Shown here: piece after piece, positions 43,306-54,024 of the stretch
How the letters are laid out: every line of letters starts with the position of its first letter
Numbering within the stretch: the stretch's first letter is position 1
Origin: Tepidamorphus sp.
GTDB lineage: Bacteria; Pseudomonadota; Alphaproteobacteria; Rhizobiales; Tepidamorphaceae
Assembly (NCBI GenBank): GCA_028280885.1
Contig: JANQKY010000073.1
Span: 1 to 64,000, forward strand
Direction: 5' to 3'
DNA: 64,000 nt
Notes under the pieces: generated by a model
What the model was told of the DNA's origin: nothing
The model's database searches: none
Seen by the model: the letters and a program-made list of their open reading frames with translations, nothing else
Translations under genes and position numbers: made by a program

Positions 43306-45342
43306 ATGGACGAATTGCAACTGACCGCCGGTTTCCCCCCGGCGGACGCCTCACGATGGCTCGGTCTGGTCGAGAAGGTTCTGGCCGGCCGCGGGGGCCC
43401 CTCTTCGGCCAGATCCACCGACGATCCGCTGAAGGCGCTTGAGACGCCGACGCCGGACGGCTTTTCCATAAAGCCGCTCTATCGTCAGGACGGACCCGGC
43501 CGGCAGATCCCCTCGAACCGCGCGATGCCCGGCCGCTGGACGGTGTTCCAGCGCGTCGATCATCCCGATGTCGACGTCGCCAACCATCTGGCACGCGCCG
43601 ATCTCGACGGCGGTGCGGACGGTCTGGAACTGATCTTCCCCGGGTCCAACCGGACGGTCGGCTTCGGTATCCACGCCGAATCGCTCGACGATATCGACCG
43701 GTTGCTCGCCGACATCGATCTGGCCGCGACACCGCTTCGGATCGATGCGGGCTATGAATCGCGGTTCGCCGTGGCCTTCATCGCAGCCCTCATCGAACGC
43801 CGCGGCATCGATCCCGCAGCGGTCGAGATCACCGTCATGTCCGATCCGATCGCCAACATGATGTCGCAGGGCATGCTGCGCTACGACATGGAGCGGGTGA
43901 CCGGCTATCGCGACGATATCCTCAAGGCCTGCGCCAGGCGCGGGCTGACGGTCGGCATCAATCCGATCGATGCCCGGCTGGTGCACGGGGCGGGCGGGTC
44001 CACGGCCCAGGAACTGGCCTATGCGATGTCGCGCGGCATCGAGATGCTGCGCACCCGCGAACGGCACGGCTACGACCTGGAGCGTGTCGCAAGATCGATG
44101 ATCTGCGCCATGTCGCTCGACGCCGATCAGTTCACGACGATGGCCAAGCTGCGCGCGGTGCGGCGACTGTGGTCGCGCATCTTGCAGGCCTGCGATCTGC
44201 CCGACGTGCCCCTGCGCCTGCATGGCCAGGCCGCCTGGCGGATGATGGCCAGGACCGACCCCTGGGTGAACATCCTGCGCAACGCTGTCGCGGCGGCGGC
44301 CGGCGGGCTCGGCGGGGTCGATTCCATGACGCTGGTGCCCTTCACCATGCCGCTCGGGCTGCCCGATGCCTTCGCCAGGCGCATCGCGCGCAACACGCAA
44401 CTGGTGCTGATCGAGGAATCCGGTCTCGGCCATGTCCAGGACCCGGCCGCCGGCTCGGGCTATGTCGAGGCGCTGACGGATCGGCTCTGCGAGGCGGCCT
44501 GGGGCCTCTTCCAGGAGGTCGAGCGCGAGGGCGGGCTGCAGAAGAGCCTGGCCGCCGGCGCCTTCCAGGCGCGCGTGGCGCAGGCGGCCGCCGACAGGGC
44601 GCGCCAGGTCGCGACCCGCAAGGCGCCGATCCTGGGGGTCTCCGAATTTCCGCTCCTGAAGGAGGTGCCGGCCCGCGTGCTGTCGCCGGCGGTTACCTCG
44701 ATCAGCGATTCAGGCCAGGTTCTCGACCTGCCGGCGCCGGGCGACGGGCGCCACTCCGAGGCGATGATCGCCGAGGCGCTGTCGGGCGCCACCTTCGCCG
44801 ACTTCGCGGTGACCGCCGATACGGCGGTCCAGCAGGTCGCGCCGCTGACGGCGGAACGGTCCGCCGAGCCCTTCGAGCGGCTGCGCGCGGCAAGCGATCG
44901 CCGCTACGACGAAAGCGGCCATCGTCCGGCCGTCTATCTGGCGACGATCGGCACGCCGGCCGCGTTTTCGGCCCGGGCCGGCTTTGCCGAGAACGCCTTT
45001 GCCGCAGGCGGCATTCAGGCGGCCGGCGGCGCCGGGTCCGTCGCCATCGATGCCCTGGCTGAACGGTTCGAACAATCCGGCGCGGACATCGCCTGCATCT
45101 GCGGAACCGACAAGGCCTACGCGGAGGAGGCCGAGGTGATGGCGCGCACGCTGAAATCGGCCGGCGCGCGCATGGTGCTGCTGGCCGGACGGCCCGGCGA
45201 CAGGCAAGCGGACTGGCAGGCCGCCGGCATCGATTCCTTCCTCTACGCCGGATGCGATATACTGGCCCGCCTTGAGGCCGTCCACGCTGCGATCGGACTG
45301 CGCGGCGAGGCGGTGCTGGCGGCCGGGAGCGAAAGACTATGA
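43306..45342 (+). CDS. mutA: methylmalonyl-CoA mutase small (beta) subunit
   Basis: 678 residues from ATG 43306 (an ATG at 43282 would add eight; neither has a strong ribosome site). It is homologous to the large subunit in its TIM-barrel part ([37 protein letters not shown]) but lacks the DxHxxG cobalamin motif in its degenerate C-terminal domain. It is therefore the non-catalytic partner of a heterodimer, as in Propionibacterium and some alphaproteobacteria. The stop overlaps the mutB start (ATGA). Confidence 0.92.
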   Translation: MDELQLTAGFPPADASRWLGLVEKVLAGRGGPSSARSTDDPLKALETPTPDGFSIKPLYRQDGPGRQIPSNRAMPGRWTVFQRVDHPDVDVANHLARADLDGGADGLELIFPGSNRTVGFGIHAESLDDIDRLLADIDLAATPLRIDAGYESRFAVAFIAALIERRGIDPAAVEITVMSDPIANMMSQGMLRYDMERVTGYRDDILKACARRGLTVGINPIDARLVHGAGGSTAQELAYAMSRGIEMLRTRERHGYDLERVARSMICAMSLDADQFTTMAKLRAVRRLWSRILQACDLPDVPLRLHGQAAWRMMARTDPWVNILRNAVAAAAGGLGGVDSMTLVPFTMPLGLPDAFARRIARNTQLVLIEESGLGHVQDPAAGSGYVEALTDRLCEAAWGLFQEVEREGGLQKSLAAGAFQARVAQAAADRARQVATRKAPILGVSEFPLLKEVPARVLSPAVTSISDSGQVLDLPAPGDGRHSEAMIAEALSGATFADFAVTADTAVQQVAPLTAERSAEPFERLRAASDRRYDESGHRPAVYLATIGTPAAFSARAGFAENAFAAGGIQAAGGAGSVAIDALAERFEQSGADIACICGTDKAYAEEAEVMARTLKSAGARMVLLAGRPGDRQADWQAAGIDSFLYAGCDILARLEAVHAAIGLRGEAVLAAGSERL

Positions 45343-47513
45343 GCCGGATACCCGACTTTTCCCAGATGCCCCTGGCAACGCCTGATCAGCGGGCGCAGGA
45401 GGCTGCCTCCGGTGCGCACGGCGCCGCCTGGCAGACGCCGGAGGGCATCGCCGTCAAGCCGGCCTACGGTCCGGACGACCGCGACGGCCTTGACTTCCTG
45501 CAATCGTGGCCGGGCATCGCGCCCTATCTGCGCGGCCCCTATCCGACCATGTATCGCACCAGGCCCTGGACGATCCGCCAGTATGCCGGCTTCTCGACGG
45601 CGGAGGAGTCCAACGCCTTCTACCGGCGCAACCTGGCGGCCGGCCAGAAGGGCCTGTCGATCGCCTTCGATCTGGCCACCCATCGTGGCTATGATTCCGA
45701 CAATCCGCGTGTCACCGGCGATGTCGGCATGGCCGGCGTGGCGATCGATTCGATCTACGACATGCGCATCCTGTTCGACCACATCCCGCTCGATGCGATG
45801 AGCGTGTCGATGACCATGAACGGCGCGGTGCTGCCGATCATGGCGCTCTATATCGTCGCGGCGGAAGAGCAGGGCGTGCCGAGCGAGAAGCTCACCGGCA
45901 CGATCCAGAACGACATCCTCAAGGAGTTCATGGTCCGCAACACCTATATCTATCCGCCGCGGCCATCGATGAAGATCGTTTCCGACATCTTCGCCTTCAC
46001 CTCCCAGAAGATGCCGAAATTCAATTCGATCTCGATCTCCGGCTACCACATGCAGGAGGCCGGCGCGACGGCGGACCTGGAACTTGCCTATACGCTCGCC
46101 GACGGGGTGGAATACCTGCGCGCCGGCATCGAGGCGGGCATGTCGGTCGACACGTTCGCGCCGCGGCTGTCCTTCTTCTTCGCGATCGGCATGAACTATT
46201 TCATGGAGATCGCCAAGCTGCGCGCCGCCCGCCTGCTCTGGGCGAAGCTGGTCAAGCCGTTCGATCCGCAAAACGAAAAGTCGCTGGCGCTCCGCACCCA
46301 TTGCCAGACCTCGGGCTGGAGCCTGACCGCGCAGGATGTCTTCAACAACGTCACCCGCACCTGCATCGAGGCGATGGCGGCGACGCAGGGCCACACCCAG
46401 TCGCTGCACACCAATGCGCTCGACGAGGCGCTGGCGCTGCCGACCGATTTCTCCGCCCGCATCGCCCGCAACACCCAGCTCCTGCTGCAGCAGGAGGCCG
46501 GCACCAACCGGGTGATCGACCCCTGGGGCGGGTCCTATTATGTCGAGCGCCTGACCCACGATCTCGCCGCCCGCGCCTGGACCCATATCGAGGAGGTCGA
46601 ACAGATCGGCGGCATGGCCAAGGCGATCGAGGCGGGCCTGCCGAAGCTGAAGATCGAGGAGGCGGCCGCCCGCACCCAGGCGCGTATCGATTCCGGCCGC
46701 CAGACCGTGGTCGGCGTCAATCGCTGGAAGCCGGAGGAGGAGGCCGAGATCGACATCCTCAAGGTCGACAACTCGGCGGTCCGCGACAAGCAGATCGAGA
46801 AGCTCAAGGCCCTGCGCGCCGAGCGCGACCCGGGCGCCGTCGATGGTGCCTTGAAGGCGCTGGGCCACTGCGCCCGCACCGGTGAGGGCAACCTGCTGGC
46901 GCTGGCGGTCGAGGCGGCGCGGGCGAAGGCGACCGTCGGCGAGATTTCCAGCGCGCTGGAAGCCGAATGGGGTCGCCACCAGGCCGAGATCCAGGCGATT
47001 TCCGGCGTCTACAAACAGGAGGTCGGGCAGATGGACGAAGCCGTGAGCCGTGTCCAGAAGATGGCCGAAACCTTCGAACGGGATGAGGGCCGCCGGCCGC
47101 GCATCCTGGTCGCCAAGATGGGCCAGGACGGCCATGATCGCGGCCAGAAGGTGATCGCCTCGGCCTTCGCGGATCTCGGCTTCGACGTCGATATCGGCCC
47201 GCTTTTCGCAACGCCCGAGGAGGCGGCGCGTCAGGCGGTCGAGAACGATGTCCACATCATCGGTGCCTCGTCGCTTGCCGCCGGCCATCTGACGCTCGTT
47301 CCGGCGCTGAAGAAGGCACTCACCGATGCCGGTCGCGGCGACATCATGATCGTGGTGGGCGGTGTCATCCCGCCGCAGGATTTCGAGGCGCTGAAAGCCG
47401 CCGGCGCCACCGCGATCTTCCCGCCCGGCACGGTGATCGCGGATGCGGCGATCGAACTGATCGCGGAACTGAACCGGCGCCTGGGCCACGACCCGGCCGA
47501 GGCAGCGGAGTAG
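45339..47513 (+). CDS. mutB: methylmalonyl-CoA mutase large (alpha) subunit
   Basis: 724 residues, full length. It interconverts (R)-methylmalonyl-CoA and succinyl-CoA with adenosylcobalamin. The TIM barrel includes [20 protein letters not shown] and [20 protein letters not shown]. The B12 domain has GQDGHDRG with Asp597-x-His599-x-x-Gly602, where His is the lower cobalt ligand, and later [14 protein letters not shown]. It completes propionyl-CoA entry to the TCA cycle and could take propionyl-CoA from thymine or odd-chain/branched acyl degradation encoded in this window. Confidence 0.96.
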   Translation: MSRIPDFSQMPLATPDQRAQEAASGAHGAAWQTPEGIAVKPAYGPDDRDGLDFLQSWPGIAPYLRGPYPTMYRTRPWTIRQYAGFSTAEESNAFYRRNLAAGQKGLSIAFDLATHRGYDSDNPRVTGDVGMAGVAIDSIYDMRILFDHIPLDAMSVSMTMNGAVLPIMALYIVAAEEQGVPSEKLTGTIQNDILKEFMVRNTYIYPPRPSMKIVSDIFAFTSQKMPKFNSISISGYHMQEAGATADLELAYTLADGVEYLRAGIEAGMSVDTFAPRLSFFFAIGMNYFMEIAKLRAARLLWAKLVKPFDPQNEKSLALRTHCQTSGWSLTAQDVFNNVTRTCIEAMAATQGHTQSLHTNALDEALALPTDFSARIARNTQLLLQQEAGTNRVIDPWGGSYYVERLTHDLAARAWTHIEEVEQIGGMAKAIEAGLPKLKIEEAAARTQARIDSGRQTVVGVNRWKPEEEAEIDILKVDNSAVRDKQIEKLKALRAERDPGAVDGALKALGHCARTGEGNLLALAVEAARAKATVGEISSALEAEWGRHQAEIQAISGVYKQEVGQMDEAVSRVQKMAETFERDEGRRPRILVAKMGQDGHDRGQKVIASAFADLGFDVDIGPLFATPEEAARQAVENDVHIIGASSLAAGHLTLVPALKKALTDAGRGDIMIVVGGVIPPQDFEALKAAGATAIFPPGTVIADAAIELIAELNRRLGHDPAEAAE

Positions 47514-47552
47514 GGCGGCGGTTCACGGGGACGCAGAGAGGGGGCGGCCGCT

Positions 47553-48947
47553 CTATCCCTCCCAGAGCTCCGTTCCGGGATAAAACTGCGACCAGGCAAA
47601 CCAGAACGCCTGATGGCTGCCCAGATCGGACCCGTCCGCATCGACGGCCCTGATGCCGCCCGCATCGAGCTTCAGGCGAACGTTCTCGAAGGCGATCTCG
47701 TCGCCGTTCATCAGCGCCACGAACGCCTTGCTGCGCTGGAACGCCACCGGCTTGCCGGACGCGGTGATCACGCCGATGACATCCTCGTGCACCGGCAGCC
47801 GCGGGTCGACATCGCCGACGGGAAAGATCGGGCCGTTCGCGTCCCGGGTGTTGCGGAAATCGAAGTCGCGGCCAAGGGCCAGGTCCTCGACCAGCACCGT
47901 GGTCTCCGGGTGGGCCGCCTTCCACCGGCCCCAGTCGGTGGTCACCACCGTGGCCTGTTTCAGCTTCAGGTTCTTCTCAGCCAACGGTCCGGTCACCGCA
48001 TCGCCCCGGAACGTATCGAACACCGAATAGGTATTGACGTCGTACATCACCTTGTTGGAGCGGATGAGCAGGCCTGAGGTGCGCAGGACCGGCCGCTCGA
48101 CGCCGTCGGGCAGGTCGTCGGTGAAATAGGCCTGCGCGGCGCCGCACAACGTGCAGTAGGGGATGCCGAGATGCCGGCCTCCCAGCGTGTCGTTGACCAT
48201 CTCGCGGACTTCCATGATGCGCCTTGGATAGGCCCGGTATTCGCCGTTCACCTCAATGCCGAAGACGATATCGTCGTCCTTCAGCCAGGTCGCCTCGTCC
48301 GCCGTGCTCACCGCCGGATTGTCGGCGGCGGGAATGCAGTTGCAGGGTTCGTCCGTCGTGTCATAGGCGCGGTCGTCGATCAGCACGCCGCCCCAGGACA
48401 CATGTCGCCAGTCGATATCGCCTTCCACGAAGATCCTGTCCCAGCCGGGCACGACGCTGGTGAAGATCGCCCGTTTCACTGTCAGGTAGTCAGGCGGCGC
48501 GGGAATGTCCCAGGCGATCAGATGGTCCGTCACGATCCCCCATGAATTCACCTGTGGCATGTCCTTGCCCAGCAAGTGCGAGGCGGCGGCGGTCAGGAGC
48601 GCGTTCAACTGGGGCTGCGTGATGAAACGCATCAGGTCGGTGATCATCCAGACGATGCGCGGATCCTTTGCCTCGACGATCTCCCCCAGCGCGGTTGTCT
48701 GCGCTTCGCCCCAGGTGCCGTTCTCCATGCTGTCGACAAAGGCCGCCTGCACGGCCGCCTGCAACCCCTCCGGCAACGGGCCGTCCGGTATAGCCGGCGG
48801 CGTGCCGAAGCGCTCGACCACGTAGTCCGGCAGCGGTGCGCCGTCCTTGGCCCGCGCGTCGCCGGGCCAGACCAGCGACAGTGCCGCCACCAGCGATGCG
48901 ACTAGGGTGATGCGAAATCGGGAGCGGGATTGGACTGGCGGTGCCAT
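47553..48947 (-). CDS. DUF3179 domain-containing exported protein
   Basis: 464 residues from ATG 48947. The signal peptide is ITLVASLVAALSLVWPGDARA. The second half is the DUF3179 domain with its characteristic IPYCTLCGAAQAYF (CxxC) and VLRTSGLLIRSNKVMYD. The CxxC could be redox-active or bind metal in the periplasm; no biochemical function is established for this family. It is convergent with mutB, 39 bases apart. Confidence 0.83.
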   Translation of the reverse strand: MAPPVQSRSRFRITLVASLVAALSLVWPGDARAKDGAPLPDYVVERFGTPPAIPDGPLPEGLQAAVQAAFVDSMENGTWGEAQTTALGEIVEAKDPRIVWMITDLMRFITQPQLNALLTAAASHLLGKDMPQVNSWGIVTDHLIAWDIPAPPDYLTVKRAIFTSVVPGWDRIFVEGDIDWRHVSWGGVLIDDRAYDTTDEPCNCIPAADNPAVSTADEATWLKDDDIVFGIEVNGEYRAYPRRIMEVREMVNDTLGGRHLGIPYCTLCGAAQAYFTDDLPDGVERPVLRTSGLLIRSNKVMYDVNTYSVFDTFRGDAVTGPLAEKNLKLKQATVVTTDWGRWKAAHPETTVLVEDLALGRDFDFRNTRDANGPIFPVGDVDPRLPVHEDVIGVITASGKPVAFQRSKAFVALMNGDEIAFENVRLKLDAGGIRAVDADGSDLGSHQAFWFAWSQFYPGTELWEG

Positions 48948-49110
48948 CGGGGTGGCCTTTCGCTTGCCTGTTTCATCCTCGCGCGCAGTCCGGCAGGAAA
49001 CGCGCGCCATCACGGCATTTGGGACCGCAGGGCGCGGCGGCGCCAATCACGATTCATCAGTGTTCGGTGAAGGGGGGCGGATCGCGGCCGGTGGGTGGCT
49101 TTACCGCGCG

Positions 49111-49139
49111 TTGACTTAAGCGTTCCGGGTGCTTATCTG
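49111..49139 (+). promoter_or_regulatory. sigma-70-like promoter candidate for rsgA
   Basis: TTGACT (49111-49116), 17-base spacer, TATCTG (49134-49139). It would give a leader of about 175 bases before rsgA. It lies in the 372-base gap between the divergent DUF3179 and rsgA genes; the rest of the gap shows no clear element. Confidence 0.4.
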
Positions 49140-49319
49140 GGCCATATAACGACGGAGTTTTTATGTCCCGGTAAGGTGGGGCGGCCGGATGGCCCCCCGA
49201 TGCAAGACACCGCCTGATCAACACCGCGCCCTGTGCGGTGGACGCTGTCCTGCGCCTGTCCAACGGCACACCTTCAAGCCCCGGATCGCGCCGGGGCCGG
49301 AACATGAAAGTCCACCAAA

Positions 49320-50396
49320 ATGACACGGGACTATTCCCGCTTTTTGCCGCCGGCCGGCGTGTCTGCGCCTGCGCGCGCGCCGCTTCAATCGCTCGGCTGG
49401 CAGCATTTCTTCGCACAGCAGACGAGCATCGAAACCATCGCCGAAACCCCGCCGGTCCGCGTCGTGGAAGTGCACCGCAACGGGTTGCATGTGCGCGGCG
49501 ATCGCGTCGACGCGCTGATTCCGCCAGGACCCAGCGCCACGGTCGGCGATTGGCTGCTCTACGACGCAGACCGACCCGCCGCCAGCCGGGTTCTCCAGCG
49601 CAAGAGCCTGTTCAAGCGGCGGGCGCCGGGCACCGGCCGCGATGTGCAACTGATCGCCGCCAATGTCGATACGGCCTTCGTCGTCTCCTCCTGCAACCAG
49701 GACTTCAACGTGGCGCGGCTGGAGCGCTATATCGCGCTGGCCTTCGAGGCCGATGTCACCCCGGTTGTCGTGCTCACCAAAACCGATCTGTGCGCGGATA
49801 TCTCCGCCTATGTCGCGGCGGCGGTGGCGATTTCGGACCGGGTCGCGGTCGTCGCGCTCGACGCAACGGGTGCCGAGCCGGCGGACAAGCTCGCCGACTG
49901 GTGCAGGCCCGGCCAGACGGTGGTGTTCCTGGGCTCGTCGGGGGTCGGCAAGTCGACGCTGATCAACGCCCTGTGCGGGGCCGACGACATTGCGACCGGC
50001 GCGATCCGGGAGGACGACGCCAAGGGCCGGCACACGACGACACGCCGGCAACTGCACGTCACGCCGCAGGGCTGCGCGGTGCTGGATACGCCGGGCATGC
50101 GCGAGCTTCAGCTTGCCGATGCCGGACAGGGCATCGCCGATGTGTTTGCCGATCTGGCCGACCTGGCCGCGCGGTGCCGTTTCGGCGACTGCAGCCACGA
50201 GACCGAACCGGGCTGCGCGATCCTGGAAGCTCTGGATAAGGGCACGATCGATCCCTCGCGACTGGCGCGCTGGCGCAAGCTTGCCGCCGAAGACCGCTTC
50301 AATTCGGCCACGCTCGCCGAACGCCGGGCAAAGGACAAGGCGTTCGGCAGGATGGTGCGTGCCGTCATGGACCACAAGCGGCAGTCGCGGCGATGA
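49320..50396 (+). CDS. rsgA: small ribosomal subunit biogenesis GTPase
   Basis: 358 residues. It acts in late 30S maturation. The circularly permuted GTPase has G4 first (VVLTKTDLC), then G1 FLGSSGVGKSTLINAL, G2/G3 GRHTTTRRQL and DTPGMRE. An N-terminal OB-fold precedes it, and a Zn-finger Cys/His motif follows (CRFGDCSHETEPGC). The start MTRDYSRFLPPAG has only a weak ribosome site. A hairpin follows before the convergent PrpF gene. Confidence 0.95.
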   Translation: MTRDYSRFLPPAGVSAPARAPLQSLGWQHFFAQQTSIETIAETPPVRVVEVHRNGLHVRGDRVDALIPPGPSATVGDWLLYDADRPAASRVLQRKSLFKRRAPGTGRDVQLIAANVDTAFVVSSCNQDFNVARLERYIALAFEADVTPVVVLTKTDLCADISAYVAAAVAISDRVAVVALDATGAEPADKLADWCRPGQTVVFLGSSGVGKSTLINALCGADDIATGAIREDDAKGRHTTTRRQLHVTPQGCAVLDTPGMRELQLADAGQGIADVFADLADLAARCRFGDCSHETEPGCAILEALDKGTIDPSRLARWRKLAAEDRFNSATLAERRAKDKAFGRMVRAVMDHKRQSRR

Positions 50397-50429
50397 CGGC
50401 GGGCCGTCGTCCGGACTGACTGCCGAAAC

Positions 50430-50460
50430 AACAGGCCGCCTCCCGACGGGGCGGCCTGTT
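50430..50460. terminator. bidirectional terminator hairpin (rsgA / PrpF)
   Basis: An 11-base perfect stem AACAGGCCGCC / GGCGGCCTGTT (50430-50440, 50450-50460) with a 9-base loop, between convergent genes. The plus strand has only TT after it; on the minus strand TGTTTCGG follows. It is a plausible terminator for both. Confidence 0.75.
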
Positions 50461-50489
50461 ATCGGCGATATAGGCTGCACGGCACCCGT

Positions 50490-51659
50490 CTATAGCGGTG
50501 TCTTTTTCGCGCGATACAACACCTCGCCCTGAAACAGCCGTCGCGCGGTCCGGTAGAGGGTCGCCCGCTCGATATGGGGGCCGTCCGGCGTTTGGCTGAC
50601 TTCGGCGTCGACCAGTGTGACGCCGGAGGGATGGCCGATCCGGATCTCGTTGCGCGCGCTGTCGGAACCGGCCTCGGCCGCGATCGTGGCGGCGATCGTG
50701 TCGGGGATCCGGCATGCCGCCGCAAGGCACAATGCGCCGGTGACCGGGATTGCCCGGTGCGGGCGGCCCATCGAGATCATCCGGCACGCGATGTCCTGGT
50801 CAGCCGCCTCTAGCACCGCCCCGGACAGAAGCGGCGCGGCCGCAGGCGCGGCGAGCAATGCGATCTTCGGCTGGCTTTGCTGCCGGGCGGCTTGCGAACG
50901 GTCGGCAGACACGCCCATGCGCACCGAGGCCGCTTGCCGGACGTCTTCCAGCCTGGCGAGCAGGCTGGCGTTTCGCTCGATATCCTCCGGCGTTTCGGTG
51001 CCCGAAAGGCCGAAGTCGGATGCGCGTACGAAGACACTCGGATTGGTGGCGTCGACAAGGCTTGCCTCGACCGCAGACGCGCCGTCGATTTCGATCAGAT
51101 CGATGGCGTTGCCGGTGGGCAGAACGCCGCGTGTCCGCGCTCCACCGGGGTCGAGAAAGTCGAGCCGGATCGCAGCCCCGCTGCCGGACACCCCGTCGAT
51201 CCGAAAGTCGCCATCGACTTCGGCACGTCCCTTGGCGACCATGAAGCGGGCGTGAATGATCTTCCTGGTGTTGGTGTTGTGGATGCGGACCGTTGCCGGT
51301 CCGTCGTCGGGGCAGGGAACAAGGCCTTCATCGATGGCGAACGGTCCGATCGCAGACGTCATGTTGCCGCAATTGCCGGCGAAATCGACACAGGCGTCCC
51401 GCGGCGAGACCTGGCAGAAGGTGAAATCGACATCGGCGTCGGGACGGGTCGGCGGCCCGATGACACAGACCTTCGACAAGGAGGAGATGCCGCCGCCCAT
51501 TCCGTCGAGTTGGCGTCCGTATTCATCCGGCGAGCCCATCGCCGCAAGAAAGATGTCGGCCCACTTTTCGCGGTCGGCCGGCAGGTCTTCGAGATGGAAC
51601 ATGAGGGCCTTTGACGTACCGCCCCGCATGAACACACATCTGAGAGCTTGCTGTCGCAT
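50490..51659 (-). CDS. PrpF family isomerase (4-oxalomesaconate tautomerase-like)
   Basis: 389 residues, two-domain diaminopimelate-epimerase-like fold of the PrpF family. Motifs include FMRGGTSKALMFH at the N-terminus, GNCGNMTSAIGPFAIDEG (Cys, general base/acid loop) and SMGRPHRAIPVTGALC. Relatives are PrpF (2-methylaconitate isomerase, propionate methylcitrate pathway) and GalD/LigU (4-oxalomesaconate tautomerase in gallate/lignin breakdown). No AcnD gene is adjacent, so the aromatic-catabolism role is as likely as propionate. The start ATG gives MRQQALRCVFMRGG, the usual family start. Confidence 0.85.
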   Translation of the reverse strand: MRQQALRCVFMRGGTSKALMFHLEDLPADREKWADIFLAAMGSPDEYGRQLDGMGGGISSLSKVCVIGPPTRPDADVDFTFCQVSPRDACVDFAGNCGNMTSAIGPFAIDEGLVPCPDDGPATVRIHNTNTRKIIHARFMVAKGRAEVDGDFRIDGVSGSGAAIRLDFLDPGGARTRGVLPTGNAIDLIEIDGASAVEASLVDATNPSVFVRASDFGLSGTETPEDIERNASLLARLEDVRQAASVRMGVSADRSQAARQQSQPKIALLAAPAAAPLLSGAVLEAADQDIACRMISMGRPHRAIPVTGALCLAAACRIPDTIAATIAAEAGSDSARNEIRIGHPSGVTLVDAEVSQTPDGPHIERATLYRTARRLFQGEVLYRAKKTPL

Positions 51660-51732
51660 GGTTCGAGACGCCCTTGTCCGGATCCGATGGTCCCGATCCT
51701 ATTGCACCGCGCCGGGTTTGTCGGAAGCCGAT

Positions 51733-51873
51733 TTATGGGAGTGATGCCGCGATGAGGTGCTCATGAATTGCGGCATAATAGCATCCTTCGGCCCCCGCCA
51801 CCCCGTCGCCTGCCGCCACACCAACCACCAGGGCCGCAACGAACCCCGTACAGGGAACGTTCACACTGGGCAT
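51733..51873 (-). CDS. possible small membrane protein
   Basis: 46 residues behind a good ribosome site (CAGGAGTATTCC, then ATG). The hydrophobic segment GFVAALVVGVAAGDGVAGA is followed by CYYAAIHEHLIAASLP. It could be a small inner-membrane peptide or chance in GC-rich DNA. Upstream to 52034 only the ribosome site GGAGGACAGGCG of the next gene is seen. Confidence 0.3.
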   Translation of the reverse strand: MPSVNVPCTGFVAALVVGVAAGDGVAGAEGCYYAAIHEHLIAASLP

Positions 51874-52034
51874 GGAATACTCCTGACCGGTCGGCCCCGC
51901 CGCGTTAGACGTACGAAAGGCGTGGCTGCGATGACGGCTAACTTTAAAGGGCATGCCGTATGGATACCGTGCCGTGATACTGGCACAGTAGGCCGGCGGT
52001 CGATGGCGAAGACGAGCGGGCTGGAGGACAGGCG

Positions 52035-53243
52035 ATGCGATACGGATTGGCGGTTTCGGCGGGGATGAGTGCGGCGCTGATGCTCTCGGCGCTGATGCTC
52101 TCAGCGCCGGGAGCCGGCGCCCAGAACGGTGCGCAGAATGGCGCGCGCATGGATATCGAGCTCGGCCCGCCGCTGCTGCTTGAGGATATCTCGCCGGCCG
52201 CCGAGATCCGCATCGCCATCCCCCGCGCCGCCGAAATGGTGCCGCCGCTGTTTCGCCTGGTGCTGGATGGCGCCAAGAGCGGCATGGCCGAGTTCAAGCG
52301 CGAGGCGCAGACCGAATACAAGGCCGCCAAGGGCGAAAAGGACTTTCACTGGTTCACCTGGTCCTACGACCTGAGCTACCTGGAGACCTATGCCCGCGCA
52401 CCGCTTTACAGCCTGCTCGAAAGCCAGGATTCCTTCACCGGCGGCGCCCATGGCAACACGACGCTCTACGCGATCAATTTCGATACGCGGACGGCCGCCC
52501 CCTTCGGGCTCTACGAGCTGTTCGACGACATCAGCGACAATTCGCCCGTCCTGAAGGCGATCCAGGCCTATGTGAAGACGGATCTCGGCAGGCAGAAGAA
52601 GGCCCGCATGGGCGCGGAGTATTACGATCCGGCCTCGCTCGACGACGTCAAGGCGACCGCCGACATGTTCCGGGTGTTCACGCTGCTGCCCGCCGCCGAT
52701 CAGCCGCGCGCGTCGGGCATCGTCATCCACTTCGCGCCTTACGAGGTCGGCGCCTATGCCGAGGGCATGTATTCCGTCCTCGTCCCGGTCTCGGTCTTCC
52801 AGACGCATCTGAAGGAGGACTTCGCGGGCTTCTTCGGCGGCAAGCCGGTCAAGCTGGAACCGGTGATGAGCTGGGAGTCGCCTCGCGCCGTGGTCTATAC
52901 CGCGAAGCCGAAGCCCGATGCCAAAGTGTCCTCGCCGGTCGCCGTGTCGGGCGAGGCGCCGGCCTACTGGTTCTTCGAGGGCGGCGCGCCGGTCGAGGTG
53001 CGCGACGACACCGGCAAGGTGCTCGGCAAGGGCATCGTCCGCTGGAAACCGGCCGCCGCCACCAGCGGCATCGCCGTCGGCATGGTGCCCTATTCCGGCA
53101 AGGTCAAGTTCAAGAAACCGAAGACGGAGGCCGGATCGGTGGTGATCGGCATGGAGCGGGAGACGACCGGCGCCAGGAAATCGGCCGAGGAGGTCGGGAT
53201 CTACGTGACGTTCAAAGGGTCCGGCAAGGGCTCTCGCAAGTGA
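52035..53243 (+). CDS. RsiV-like (DUF3298) exported protein with Gmad2 domain
   Basis: 402 residues. The signal peptide contains SAALMLSALMLSAPGAGAQ. The middle resembles the DUF4163/DUF3298 (RsiV-like) region: YLETYARAPLYSLLESQDSF, TGGAHGNTTLYAINFD, and later IVIHFAPYEVGAYAEGM. The C-terminal part, from SSPVAVSGEAPAYWFFEGG to about IVRWKP, matches the immunoglobulin-like Gmad2 pattern. RsiV in Bacillus binds lysozyme, but that role is not implied here. It is probably a periplasmic or surface protein. Confidence 0.78.
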   Translation: MRYGLAVSAGMSAALMLSALMLSAPGAGAQNGAQNGARMDIELGPPLLLEDISPAAEIRIAIPRAAEMVPPLFRLVLDGAKSGMAEFKREAQTEYKAAKGEKDFHWFTWSYDLSYLETYARAPLYSLLESQDSFTGGAHGNTTLYAINFDTRTAAPFGLYELFDDISDNSPVLKAIQAYVKTDLGRQKKARMGAEYYDPASLDDVKATADMFRVFTLLPAADQPRASGIVIHFAPYEVGAYAEGMYSVLVPVSVFQTHLKEDFAGFFGGKPVKLEPVMSWESPRAVVYTAKPKPDAKVSSPVAVSGEAPAYWFFEGGAPVEVRDDTGKVLGKGIVRWKPAAATSGIAVGMVPYSGKVKFKKPKTEAGSVVIGMERETTGARKSAEEVGIYVTFKGSGKGSRK

Positions 53244-53263
53244 TCCGAATCTATCGGCGACGC

Positions 53264-53332
53264 TGATTGCCCCGATTTGCGCCCGCTGATGGCCCCGACT
53301 TGCACCCGCCGGAGGCCCCGGCTTGCACCCGC
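53264..53332. repeat. three 23-base tandem repeats
   Basis: Consecutive units TGATTGCCCCGATTTGCGCC (then CGC), TGATGGCCCCGACTTGCACC and CGGAGGCCCCGGCTTGCACC occupy 53264-53286, 53287-53309 and 53310-53332, with a partial fourth copy. Located in the 168-base gap before the lipoprotein gene. Confidence 0.8.
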
Positions 53333-53411
53333 CGGAGGCATTGTGTACCGCTCTCGGGCTCCTGTGCCCGGATGCTTCGGGTTCGACACCAGCGTATGAG
53401 AACGGATTGTT

Positions 53412-54011
53412 ATGCGTTTGACGGACTACCTGCGGCGCCTGCCGCTCGGCGCCCTTGCGCCGCTTCTGGCCTTGATGCTTGCCGCCTGTGGCGGCGAGGA
53501 GCCGCTTTCGGCAACGGCCGTCGTGCCGGTGTCCTATGCGATCACCCCCCAGTCGGCCGGCCCGATCACGGTGGAGACGGCCTATTCGGCGGCGACCATG
53601 CGCAAGCTGTTCCCTGACGAACGCATCGACGTGATCTCGACGGCCGACGAGGACGGGGTCGTCAACGCTTTGACCGTCTTCTCCGACGGCTTGCAGGTGA
53701 TGATGGTCGTGCCCGACGGATCCGGCCGCAGGATCAAGTCGGTCCACGGATCGGGCCTCGCGGTCGCGGGCCCCAATGGCGAGCGGCTCGGCATGACCTT
53801 CCGCCAGGCCGGCCTTGATCGCGGCAATTGCACGGTCGGCACCGGTCCCTGGCTCGGCATGGCGGTCTGCCCGGCGCCCGGAACGCCGAACATCCGGCTG
53901 GTCTTCGACAATGGCGGCTGGACCGGCGCGCCGACCGAGCTTGCGCCCGCCTCCAGCCTGGCGAACGGGAAATTGCAGCGGATCGTCTGGGTTCCGATCC
54001 GTTCGGCCTGA
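53412..54011 (+). CDS. outer-membrane-type lipoprotein, DUF1131/YfeY-like
   Basis: 199 residues with a lipobox LALMLAAC (Cys26). After the linker, SYAITPQSAGPITVETAYSA and KLFPDERIDVIS resemble the DUF1131 family (sigma-E-regulated lipoprotein YfeY in E. coli). Serine-free positions +2/+3 (GG) fit outer-membrane sorting. It may respond to envelope stress. Only 13 bases separate it from the downstream meaB start, so they could be cotranscribed. Confidence 0.75.
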   Translation: MRLTDYLRRLPLGALAPLLALMLAACGGEEPLSATAVVPVSYAITPQSAGPITVETAYSAATMRKLFPDERIDVISTADEDGVVNALTVFSDGLQVMMVVPDGSGRRIKSVHGSGLAVAGPNGERLGMTFRQAGLDRGNCTVGTGPWLGMAVCPAPGTPNIRLVFDNGGWTGAPTELAPASSLANGKLQRIVWVPIRSA

Positions 54012-54024
54012 CCGGGACACGCCG

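Noticed and set aside
49162..49173. ATG in the gap before rsgA
   Set aside because: It opens only three codons (MSR then stop), with no evidence of function.
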